Source: Baffinella frigidus (taxonomy: Eukaryota > Cryptophyceae > Cryptomonadales > Baffinellaceae). Taken from it: DNA of 15,553 nucleotides. The notes under the pieces are model-generated. The model was not told the origin of the DNA and ran no database searches. It saw only the letters and a list, made by a program, of their open reading frames with translations. The stretch is from the NCBI GenBank assembly GCA_026770585.1, contig MU646367.1, positions 466,377-481,929 of the forward strand. The letters are read 5' to 3'. Both the position numbers and the translations under genes were made by a program. Positions 7,400 through 15,385 of the stretch are shown in pieces (within the stretch, counting starts at the first letter, position 1; every line of letters begins with the position of its first letter).

Positions 7400-8451
7400 T
7401 GCTGATTTCTCCTGGTGGCCACTCGTGCTACCCAGTTTCCACTTCGTGCTTTACTAAATCTGAACGGCCCCTGTGCGTCAGTGAAGAAGGCAACTTTTGA
7501 CGTGAAAAGGATATGGGGTTTCTGCTGGACTTGTCCTTTGGGTACGAAGCAAATCTGGCAAACGTTGCCACTTTACAATAGCCCAAAGCACGAACCCCAT
7601 CTTACGTGGTGCGTAGGGGTGCCTACTCGGGACGGGCGCGTGGAAGCGGCTCTGATGGTGTCAAAGGCGGTGGAGGGGAGGGGGGCACACGCTTGTGCTG
7701 AGGGGGACAACGGTTGGACTTGTACGCAGCAGGCATAGGATTCATAAGTGGCCAACTCTTTTTCTAGGTTGCTGTCAGCGTGTGTACTGTAAAGATCCTC
7801 CCACGTGGTAAAGCGGCTCGGCGCTCCTCCAAATGCTGTGGTGTTTCGGGGAAAGGGCGGTGCACGGTGTCTGCATTCCACGTGGACGAGAAGGTACTCA
7901 AGACCAAGAAAAGGCATCACGAAATCGAAGACGGGGGCGTTTTGCGCTTCACACAAGGATCTAGTGCTGTCCCTAGGACGCGCCAGCTTTATCCTGGGCG
8001 CAGCCAGCCTGGAGAGATTTCCCCCAATGTTCGGAAGTCAGCAAAGTTAAGGGCAATCATAGTGTCGGAGGAGAGCTTTTTTCCCCCCAGCAATTCTCTG
8101 GTGCTCTGGTGCTTTTTATTAGACTCACATCGAAGGCCACGCCCACCTCACTCTTGAGGAGATGGGAACAATCTACGGATGAGCTCCCCGACCCAACCCA
8201 ATGGGGTCCGACCGAGTCCCCTTTTCAGTTCCCCCCCCAGATATTGTCTGTTTTCGTTTCCGGATTTTGTCTGTACTTCAACGGTCGCCGGGGGTCGTTT
8301 GCGTGGTGTAGGGAGGCATCCTCCCGCACGGTAGTGCATCCGCGCAGACGTCTGTGTGGACGCCGATCACCCACGCAGACGCCTCCGACATCGGAGGCGG
8401 TCTAGGCATCCTCCTGCACGGTGGTTTCTCGCAGACCGGCAGACGCTGAGG
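7400..8451. other. Stretch between genes A and B with no supported gene
   Basis: Open frames here are short and unlike known domains, and exon-like sequence is absent. It is not telomere-like either. It contains a copy of a dispersed repeat (AACTTTTGACGTGAAAAG, 7492-7509) also present in intron A1, a GGGTACGAA-type motif near 7541 shared with introns A7 and B2, and a T6C6AG tract at 8078-8090 that imitates a splice acceptor but leads into no frame. It could be intergenic DNA or a long intron if A and B are one gene. Confidence 0.5.
8314..8425. repeat. Direct duplication with 90-bp period, with internal palindrome
   Basis: AGGCATCCTCCCGCACGGT at 8314-8332 recurs as AGGCATCCTCCTGCACGGT at 8404-8422, followed in both by GCAGAC-containing text. 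Between them lies the palindrome GCCTCCGACATCGGAGGC (8381-8398). This sits directly upstream of the presumed start of gene B. Whether it is regulatory is unknown. Confidence 0.6.
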
Positions 8452-8913
8452 ATGTCGATGCATGACCTCACGGACTGTTGGTGTCCCCTTGCCTCCGTGC
8501 ACTGCAAGCGGCAGTCGGAGATCAGATGGCACTGGTTCGCGGAGGTGAAGGCAGGGCAGGTCGATCTGGTTCAGCAGCTCTGCGAGGACGAAGAATCTTC
8601 CAAGGGGTTCCTCTCTGTCAAAAACGAGGAGGGACACACCGCCCTGCACGTCGCGGTGTCGAACGGGGACGCGGAGATGGTCGGTGTTCTTTTGAAGACG
8701 ATGCACGACTTCGTCCCAGGGGGGGCACTTGTGGATGCACACGACTCCCTCGGAATGACTCCTCTAATGATTGCCTGCCACGACGGGGGCGGCCCGCTGG
8801 TGTCGCTGCTAGTGAAACACGGCGCGTCGATTGCGGTTCGCAACACCAAGGGCAAGACGGCGAAGATGCTGGCTGAAACAGCTGGCCACCCAGAAATGAC
8901 GCTCATTCTTGAG
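8452..8913 (+). CDS. Gene B exon B1: classical ankyrin repeats
   Basis: 154 codons. After a short lead, WFAEVKAGQVDLVQQL looks like the helix pair of a first ankyrin unit. It is followed by GHTALHVAVSNGDAEMVGVLL and GMTPLMIACHDGGGPLVSLL, then GKTAKMLAETAGHPEMTLIL. These keep the TALH/TPL box, unlike the SCA[F/Y] units of gene A, which argues that A and B are different genes. The exon ends at CTTGAG|GTAGAG, phase 0. Confidence 0.75.
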
Positions 8914-11900
8914 GTAGAGAAAAGATTGAGGGTTGAGGGTTCAGTGTTTCGGATTTGGGATTTGGGGTGTGGGGTTTGGGGTAAACCTCAACCATAAACC
9001 ATAAAACCTCAACCCTGAACACTAAACACTAAACACTAAACACTCATCCCTACACCATAAACCTAAACCATAAACCATAAACCATAAACCATAACCCCCA
9101 AACCCTAAATCCCAAACCCCAAACCCCAAACCCTAAACCCTAAACCAGGCTCGGTCATCAGGCAAAACAGCGAGTTCCGCCTCGCACGATGCGGCCGCGC
9201 TGTTGGTGTCAGGCATCTCCATGCTCTCATCCAACGCGATCGGCAGCCCCAGCAGGAGCCCCAGCAAGGTGAGCGACGCCAACGTGAATCTGTGGGGCTC
9301 TGACGGGGAGAGCAGCGAGGAGGAGGAGGAGGAGGATGACGGGGAGATCGAGCCCCCGGACATCGCAGGGCGCCGCAGGCTCGTTTCGACGCATCCGCTC
9401 TTCCAGACGACGATGAGCGCTGCGAGAATCGATGAGCTTATTGCGGCGTGCTCCGAACGCACGCTGGATGAGGGGAAGGTGGTGAGCTACGAGGCCGCGA
9501 AGGAGCAGAAGGGGATGACGTGGGTGATGGCGGGGAGCATGACGGTGGAGGAGCACGGGGGGGAGGGGAGTGTGGCGAAGACTGGCGAGGGGGTGGGCAA
9601 CCTGGCGCTGCTCACGGGCGCCAAGCTCCGGCTCACGCTTACGGCTCTCCAGGTTTGGGGGTTACCGTTTAGGGTCCAAGCAAGACTTTCTTGACAACTG
9701 CGGACGACCCACCTCAGGGTCTTATGGTCTTTTCACGAAATCCCGGTTTAGCCCGCTGTGTGGGTACGAATCTGCCGGCAACCCCGAAAACCGAAACTAA
9801 GGGTGCGATTATCAGTTCAAATTGTCAGAACACATCCGTGTATTCGGGGGGGGGGAGTGGGTGTGTGTCCCCCTTGCGTGCCTCTTGCTCGTTCGAACCC
9901 CGCCGACTGCCCAAAGTTAACAGGCGGACAAATGTCAACTTATGGACAAACGTTGACACCAATCCAATCCCGCCTCCTCTGCACCTGACCCCATCACGTC
10001 ATCACAGGGGGGGGGGGGCCTGAGGGGAAGGTTCCTCAACCCTAAACCCTGAACCCTAAACCCTAAACACCTCAACCCTAAACCAGGCTGGCACGCGCAT
10101 TCTCCACCTCCCCTTTGTTGCGCTCTCCCCGTAAACCCAAAACCCCAAACCCTAAACCCTAAACCCCAAACCCTAAACCCTAAATCCTAAACCCCAAACC
10201 CTAAACCCCAAACCCTAAACCCCAAACCCTAAACCCCAATCCCTAAACCCCAAACCCTAAACCCCAACCCCCAAACCACATATCCCAAACCCTAAATCCG
10301 AAACCCCAAACCCTAAACTCTAAACCCTAAACCTCAAACCCTAATCCCCAAAACTTGAACCCCAAACCCTAAACCCCAAACCCTAAACCCCATACCCTAA
10401 ACCCCAAACCCTTTATCCCAAACCCTAAACCCCAAACCCTAAACCCTAAACCCTAAACCCCAAACCCTTGACCCCAAAACCTCCACCCTCAACCCTCAAC
10501 CCCAAACCCTAAACCTTCAATCCTAAACACCAAACCCTCAACCCCAAACCCTCAACCCCAAACCCCAAACCCTACCCCAGGTTGGTATCCGACGACCGGA
10601 AGCTGGTCTCCCTCCTGGCACGCTCACAAGCCCTCATCGAGTGTGGGGGGAAGGGCCAGGAAGCGTGGATTATCCCGGAGAAGGTGTCGGAGCTGGTGAG
10701 TCAGATCGCGGAGGCGCACGGGGGCTCGCCGCACACCAAACTCGCCGCGGTATTCCGCACCCTGAACCCTGAACCCGAAACCCGAAACCCGGAACCCGAA
10801 ACCCCAAACCCGAAACCATAAACCATAAAACATGAACCCTCAACCCTGAACCCTAAACCCTAAACCCTAAACCCTACACCCTATACCCTCAACCGTAACC
10901 CTCACGCTGCACACCGAGCAAGAACCGTATCGTCACTAAGCAAACAGCAACACAGGTGGACTCACTCCGACGGCGCGTGATCGAGGAGGTGCCATACATG
11001 CGCAACCCCCACGACAAGGACGGCCTCTCCATCAAGGCCAAATTCCACAAGTTCAAGGAGCAGTTTGAGACGCTTCCCGTCAACCATCCGAGCATCCATC
11101 AGTACCCGGACGCTTACATTGTCGACAAGACCAAGTCAGGCTCATACGCCTATAACCAGGCGCCCCCCCCCACCCCCCACCCCTTCACTCCCACCCCCCT
11201 TACCCTCTGCCCCACATCCCCTGCCACGCCCCTGTGAAATGCACCCGCCACGCGCCCTAGCTGGCAGGTACTCTGACACGGGAAAGCATCTCGTCCCCAG
11301 GGTTCACAATCCCGGTTTCAGATTTTCGAGTGCAGGGTTGAAATCCACGACGGCTGACTCCCGCGCGGGCGGCAGGCGTGCCACACCGCGGGGCTGAACC
11401 CCATGCCGGTGGTGCTCTTCGCGCTGCGGCAACCGTGTCTGCGGCTGCACGGCCTGCGCATCACGGACCTCATGGCGCGCGCTATCGGGGTGGGGCTCGC
11501 GGCCAACGAGACGGTGAGGCGTCACGACCGAATTCTGGCGTCCACCTAATATAGACAGACGCTGGAAGGTCAAGTATTAGGGGACGTGCGCGTCAGGGTT
11601 GCTGTCTTGTCCGCCAGCGAGACGGTCTGTCCTTCTTCCCGACTGCACGTCGGTCCCGAACTATTGTTGGCTGAAACAGTGTGCACCCCGTCCCTAAAGA
11701 CTAAAGACTAAACACTAGACACTGAACTCCAACCCTTCACCCTAAACCCTAAACCCTAAACCCTAAACCCTAAACCCTAAACCCTAAACCCTAAACCCTA
11801 AACCCTAAACCCTAAACCCTAATCCCTACACCCTACACCCTAATCCCTACACCCTAATCCCTAAACCCTCATCCCTAAACCCTAAACCCTAAACCCTAAT

Positions 11901-14900
11901 CCCTAAACCCTAAACCCTACGCCATAAACCCTAAACCCCAAACCCTCAACCATAAACTGCAAACACCAAACCCTAAACACCAAACCCTAACCCCTAGGTT
12001 GACAGCGTGGACGTGGCGAGCAACAGCATCACGGACGCGGGGATGGTCAACCCGCATCACCCTACACCCTACACCCCGACACCCTGACCCCACTCCCCTC
12101 AACACAGCTCCCAAACCCTAAAATACCAACCTAAAATACCGGATCCCTGAACCCTCACACACCGAACCCTCAACCAGGTGAAAGTGAACGGCAACACGGA
12201 ACCAGGTTCTACCCTAAACCCTAAACCCTAAACCCTAAACCCTAAACCCTAAACCCCAAACCCTGAACCCTAAACCCTGAACCCTACACCCTAAACCCTC
12301 AACCCTACACCCTGAACCCCAAATCCTAAACCCTACATCCCAACCGCTGCGCCAGGCCTCCTCGACGTCATCCTCGCCAGCGGGCGGATCAAATCAGTCA
12401 ACCTCTCGCAGAACCGCCTGACGCACGCGGTGAACCCTCAACCCCAAACCCTAAACCTCCTGAACCCCTAACACTCAACTCTAAACCCTATGTCCTAAAT
12501 CCTACAACCTCCGGAACCAGGTGGGGGTCTACGTGCAGAAGCTCGTCCAGACATCGTCGGTGCTAATCCCTAAACCCTAAACTCAACCCCAAACCCCAAA
12601 CCCTGAACCGTACCGACGTCGGTGCTAAACCCTCAACCATAAACCATAAACCACAAACCATAAACCATAAACCATAAACCAAAGACCCTGTTCCTTAAAC
12701 CTTAAACCCTAAACCATAAACCATAAACCATAAACCATAAACCATAAACCATAAACCATAAACCCTAAACCCTAAACCCTAAACCCTAAACCCTTTACCT
12801 TAACTACACCCCAAACTCCAAACCCCAAATCCTGAATCCCAAACTCCAAACCCCAAACCCCACACCCTGAACCCCAAGGTGCTCGAAGAAATGGACCTCT
12901 CAAACAACAACCTCGGGGACTTGGGGATCGAGCGCGTGGCGCTGGCGCTCCTGCACGACCGGCCTCATAACCTGCTCCGCATCAACCTCTCCAACTGCCG
13001 CTTCGGTGACGCTGCTGCAAAGGTTCTTCTCCTCCACCCTCCGGGGTAGTCTCAAACCGTAGTAGTCTGAAACCGGGACTGAAGCTGCTGCAAAAATCCT
13101 CGTTTCCACCCTCCCGGGCCCCTCTCAGTGCTCGCCCACCCTCTCCGATCTTTACTTCCGGTACCCCCACATAGGGGTTAGGGGTTAGGGGTTAGGATTT
13201 CCTCGACCCTTCCACGCACCACAGCCAACCTGCAAGGTGCATCGTCTCCTGCGGTGCGTCTTTTTTTTCAACTGCACACCGGTCACTCACCACTCTTGCC
13301 TGAAACACTGCGCCGCCCGCTCCTACACCCTACACCATAAACCCTAAAACTTAAACCTTAAACCTTAAACCGTAAACCACAAACCACATACCACAAACCC
13401 CACGCCACAAACCCCAAACCCCCAAACCCAAAACCCAGACCCTGAACCCTAACCCCCCCCCCCCCAGGTGCTGGCCGCAGCGCTAAAAGAAGACTGGACG
13501 CTCCAGGTCATTGTCCTCAACCCCAAACCCCAAACCCTGAACCGTACATCCCCTCACCCCTCACCCCGAACCCCAAATTGCCGAACAGGAGGTGAACGTG
13601 GCGTGGAACCACATGTCTCCAACCGGCAGCGCCGCGCTCCTCGAAGGCGTGTCACACCACCCTACCCTCGTCGCGCTCTCCCTCGAATGGAACCGCCTCG
13701 GGGAAGCGGGGGGAGAGGCGCTGGGGAATCTACTCAAGCATAACACGGTGCTGCAGCGGTTGGATGTGTCGAATTGTGGGGTGATTGGGGAGGAGGCGGG
13801 GGAGGACAGGGCGGGGAAGGTGCCGAATGACGCGGCACGGGCCATCGCTGCGGGCGCGAAGGCTAACTCCACTATCAAGACGATTCGAATGCACTGGAAC
13901 CCGCTCGGGTAACCCTTGACCCTCAACCACAAACCCTTAACCCTGAACCCTGCAACCTACACCCTAAAATCCTGACCCCAAACCCCAAAACCAGAACCCA
14001 AACCTCCAAACCCCGCAAACCACGCACCACACACCACACACCACACACCACACACCACGCATCAAACCCCAACCCCAAAACCCAGGGCCGGAGTACCAAC
14101 GATAAGGGAAGCGTTTCTCTCGAACGTGTCCTGCAACCTCCGCATCGACCACTGCCAGTTCAACTCCCTCCAGCATTCGCAGAACAAGGTCGACCTCATC
14201 TTCTGAACCCTAACCCCTAAACACTGAATCCTGAACCCTAAACCCTAAACCCTAAACCCTAAACCCTAAACCCTAAACCCTAAAACCTAAAACCTAAACC
14301 ATAAACCCTGCACCATAAACAATCAACAATAAACCATGAACTATAACCCTGAATCCCAAACCTTAACCCTTAACCCTAAACCCCAAACCATAAACCCTAC
14401 ACCCTAAACCTACACCCTTAACCAGGTGAACCTGATCAACGCCTCAGGACACTACCGTTTCGACCTATCCCTCTCGTTCGACCGCGAACAAGTCCAGTCG
14501 CTCGTCGTCCTCGGCATGCAAGAGGGGGGCGAGAACTGGCGCAACGAGAAACTCAACACGCGGCGGTTCTCGTTCCCGTGCGTGGGCGAGTGGGCGATGC
14601 CGGACGCGGGGATCCTGGAGCTGGATTTCGTGCAGCTGACGCCTCTCGAGGACAACGCGGAGGCGCGCCCTCAACCCTCAACCCTAAACACCACGCTCTA
14701 AACCAAGCTCTAAACCAATAAACCCTACACCCTAAGCCCTAAACCCTAAACCCTAAACCCTCAACACTGAACCCTACACCCCACGCCCTACGCCCTACAA
14801 CCTAAACCCTAAACCCTAAACCCCAAGCCCTACGCCCTACAACCTAAACCCTAAACCCCAAACCCCAAACCCTAAACCCTGAGCCCTAAACCCTGAACCC

Positions 14901-15385
14901 CAAGCCCGAAACCCTAACCCCTGAACCCTAAACCCTCAACCCTAAAACCCTGAACATCGAACGCAGGCGTGTCCGTACGGGGACATGAAGAACCTGCAGC
15001 GGCAGATCTCGCGCGCGATCTCGGGAGCGGTACACCCTACACCCTACACCATCCACCCTACACCACCAACCCTACACCCTCACCCTTCAACACTGAACAC
15101 TAAACACTAAACACTGAACACTCAACAATAAACACTAAACCCTAAACCCTAAACCCCAAACCCTAAACCCCAAACCCCACACACTAAACTCCAAACCCTG
15201 AACCCCAAACCCTAAGCCTTAAACCCTAAACCCTGCACCCCCAACCCTCGACCGCAGGTGCGCGTGGAGCTGATCCAGCAGGCGTGCGACTGCTTCGCGC
15301 TGCTCGGAGAGGATGCGCTCAACCTGTTAGTCAACCTCCAGCGCGACGAGGAGCGCGAGAGCGCGCTCGTCGTCCTCTACGCGCG
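8452..15385 (+). CDS. Gene B: ankyrin-CNB-like-LRR protein, 17 exons, incomplete at right
   Basis: Exons I join in frame: 8452-8913, 9149-9652, 10087-10130, 10581-10749, 10956-11159, 11376-11513, 11998-12045, 12178-12205, 12356-12429, 12521-12559, 12879-13022, 13468-13506, 13589-13908, 14086-14188, 14426-14662, 14967-15029, 15258-15385. This gives 914 codons with no stop; the next exon lies beyond the window. Parts: ankyrin repeats (20-154), acidic linker (155-215), CNB-like domain (220-340), unknown linker (340-461), LRR domain (462-772), C-terminal helical region (773-914+). Start ATG 8452 is a choice: the frame is open upstream to at least 8356, so an earlier exon is possible. Two donors are GC (after B5 and B15). 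No transmembrane segment or signal peptide is seen. It is probably an intracellular sensor or scaffold; no enzyme domain is visible. Confidence 0.72.
8914..9148. repeat. Intron B1: array that switches strand
   Basis: The first part (about 8928-8982) is in G-rich orientation (GAGGGTT, GATTTGGG, GGGGTTTGGGG). At about 8983 it flips to AACC-rich, with CCATAAA, ACACTAA and CCCTAAA units, to acceptor AAACCAG|G. The two halves are partly complementary. Confidence 0.85.
9149..10749 (+). CDS. Gene B exons B2-B4: acidic linker and divergent CNB-like domain
   Basis: B2 (9149-9652) starts with Ser/Ala-rich text, then an acidic block (ESSEEEEEEDDGEIE), then ELIAACSERTLDEGKVVSYE and MTWVMAGSMTV. That is the beta-roll pattern of a cyclic-nucleotide-binding domain. 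The phosphate-binding cassette position reads GNLALLTGAKLRLTLTA (304-320). B3 (10087-10130, 44 nt) supplies the closing strand and helix, AGTRILHLPFVALS. B4 (10581-10749) gives a helical tail, LVSDDRKLVSLLARSQALIE. The cassette Glu is Asn305 and the Arg is one position out of register (Arg315), so canonical cAMP/cGMP binding is doubtful. Junctions are phase 0, 2, 0. Confidence 0.7.
9653..10086 (+). other. Intron B2, mostly non-telomeric
   Basis: A 434-nt intron. It contains GGGTACGAATCTGCCGG (near 9760), a tandem pair CGGACAAATGTCAACTT (9925-9941) and TGGACAAACGTTGACA (9943-9958), and two poly-G runs (near 9847 and 10008). Only the last 50 bases (10034-10085) are telomere-like. Confidence 0.65.
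10131..10580. repeat. Intron B3: long CCCTAAA/CCCCAAA alternating array
   Basis: This 450-nt intron is repeat from end to end, starting GTAAACCCAAAACCCC at the donor. Much of it alternates CCCTAAA and CCCCAAA, a 14-bp higher-order unit (clear at about 10195-10265 and 10365-10450). It ends ACCCCAG|G. Confidence 0.92.
10757..10905. repeat. Telomere-like array in intron B4
   Basis: Intron B4 is 10750-10955. It begins GTATTCCGCACCCTGAACCC, with CCCGAAA variants, then CCATAAA and CCCTAAA. The last 50 bases before ACACAG|G are unique. Confidence 0.88.
10956..11159 (+). CDS. Gene B exon B5: linker of unknown type
   Basis: 68 codons beginning VDSLRRRVIEEVPYMRNPHD and ending SGSYAYNQ. I recognise no domain. 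The last residues lead into B6 as YNQ-ACHTAGLNPMP, which resembles the Tyr-x-x-Ala-Cys segment that precedes the LRRs in LRRC74-like proteins. The donor is CAG|GCGCCC, a GC donor. Reading on gives a Pro/Thr run from C-rich intron sequence. Confidence 0.65.
11160..11375 (+). other. Intron B5, GC donor, C-rich, non-telomeric
   Basis: A 216-nt GC...CAG intron. The donor CAG|GCGCCC and the acceptor CAG|GCGTGC share CAGGCG. The 5' half is a C/CA-rich tract without the telomere heptamer. Confidence 0.65.
11376..14188 (+). CDS. Gene B exons B6-B14: leucine-rich repeat domain, ribonuclease-inhibitor type
   Basis: Nine exons (138, 48, 28, 74, 39, 144, 39, 320 and 103 nt) join into about 311 residues of LRRs. 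Unit landmarks: LRLHGLRITDLMARAI, VDSVDVASNSITDAGM, IKSVNLSQNRLTHA, LEEMDLSNNNLGDLGIERVA, LLRINLSNCRFGDAAAKVL, LQEVNVAWNHMSPTGSAALL, LVALSLEWNRLGEAGGEAL, LQRLDVSNCGVIGEEAG, IKTIRMHWNPLG. The 28-residue-type period with x-L-D-L-S-x-N-x-[IL]-x-x-x-G is the RI-like subfamily, and the opening resembles LRRC74 proteins. B8 has only 28 nt, and intron B8 (phase 1) splits a Gly. The acceptor of B11 is CCCCAAG|G, with A before AG. The domain most likely binds proteins. Confidence 0.78.
11740..11996. repeat. Near-perfect telomeric array in intron B6
   Basis: Eleven consecutive perfect CCCTAAA units span 11740-11816, the purest run in the window. CCCTAAT, CCCTACA and CCCTCAT variants follow up to acceptor CCCCTAG|G. 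The acceptor is one base away from a telomere unit. Intron B6 is 11514-11997; its first ~190 bases are unique. Confidence 0.95.
12046..12177. repeat. Intron B7, degenerate telomere-like
   Basis: 132 nt starting GTCAACCCGCATCACCCTACACCC, with CCCTACA, CCCCGAC and CCTAAAATA variants, ending CAACCAG|G. It is among the more eroded arrays. Confidence 0.75.
12206..12355. repeat. Intron B8, telomere-like array
   Basis: 150 nt starting GTTCTACCCTAAACCC with perfect CCCTAAA units to about 12255, then CCCTGAA and CCCTACA variants, ending GCGCCAG|G. CCAGG is present at both boundaries. Confidence 0.9.
12430..12520. repeat. Intron B9, short telomere-like array
   Basis: 91 nt starting GTGAACCCTCAACCCC and ending GGAACCAG|GTGG. 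Degenerate CCCTAAA and CCTAAAT units fill most of it. Confidence 0.8.
12560..12878. repeat. Intron B10: CCATAAA and CCCTAAA arrays
   Basis: 319 nt starting GTGCTAATCCCTAAACCC. It holds two blocks of the CCATAAA heptamer (about 12637-12681 and 12713-12766), separated and followed by CCCTAAA. The acceptor is CCCCAAG|G, apparently an unmodified CCCCAAA-type unit with one change. Confidence 0.9.
13023..13467. repeat. Intron B11: exon-end duplication, G-rich run and telomere-like array
   Basis: The intron is 445 nt. The end of exon B11 and the first intron bases (13011-13046) are imperfectly repeated at 13084-13119. At about 13174-13196 there are three GGGGTTA units in the G-rich orientation. From about 13322 CCATAAA-, CTTAAAC- and CCACAAA-like units follow, ending in 13 C's and AG|G. 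Confidence 0.8.
13909..14085. repeat. Intron B13: telomere-like array with ACACACC block
   Basis: 177 nt starting GTAACCCTTGACCCTCAACC, so the donor itself looks like a telomere unit. A CACACCA heptamer block lies at about 14028-14062. It ends AACCCAG|G. Confidence 0.85.
14205..14423. repeat. Telomere-like array in intron B14
   Basis: Intron B14 is 14189-14425. It has perfect CCCTAAA units at about 14236-14284, then CCATAAA and CAATAAA variants, ending TTAACCAG|G. Confidence 0.9.
14426..15385 (+). CDS. Gene B exons B15-B17: C-terminal region after the LRRs
   Basis: B15 (14426-14662) carries VNLINASGHYRFDLSLSFDR and then GGENWRNEKLN, text I associate with the segment following the LRRs in large algal LRR proteins (from memory, not checked). 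Its donor is GAG|GCGCGC, a GC donor with no GT nearby. B16 (14967-15029, 21 codons) and B17 (15258-15385) are helical. B17 reads VELIQQACDCFALLG and ERESALVVLYAR, which is weakly reminiscent of the DUF4476 helical domain. B17 ends in phase 2 at CG|GTACACC and the gene continues beyond the window. Confidence 0.68.
14663..14966. repeat. Intron B15: GC donor, telomere-like array
   Basis: 304 nt starting GCGCGCCCTCAACCCTCAACCC. It contains an internal duplication: CCCTACGCCCTACAACCTAA occurs near 14787 and again near 14829. It ends ACGCAG|GCGT, and AGGCG is present at both boundaries. Confidence 0.88.
15030..15257. repeat. Intron B16: telomere-like array
   Basis: 228 nt starting GTACACCCTACACCC, with an ACACTAA block at about 15090-15140 and CCCTAAA/CCCCAAA units later, ending CCGCAG|G. 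Confidence 0.88.

Noticed and set aside
8078-8090. T6C6AG tract resembling a strong splice acceptor
   Set aside because: No open ankyrin or CNB frame follows it, and downstream sequence shows no domain until 8452.
441-15385. Genes A and B as one very large gene
   Set aside because: Not excluded, but the stop and frameshift at the end of A, about 1.4 kb without exons, the ATG opening B1 and the different ankyrin subtype favour two genes. Long-read cDNA would decide.
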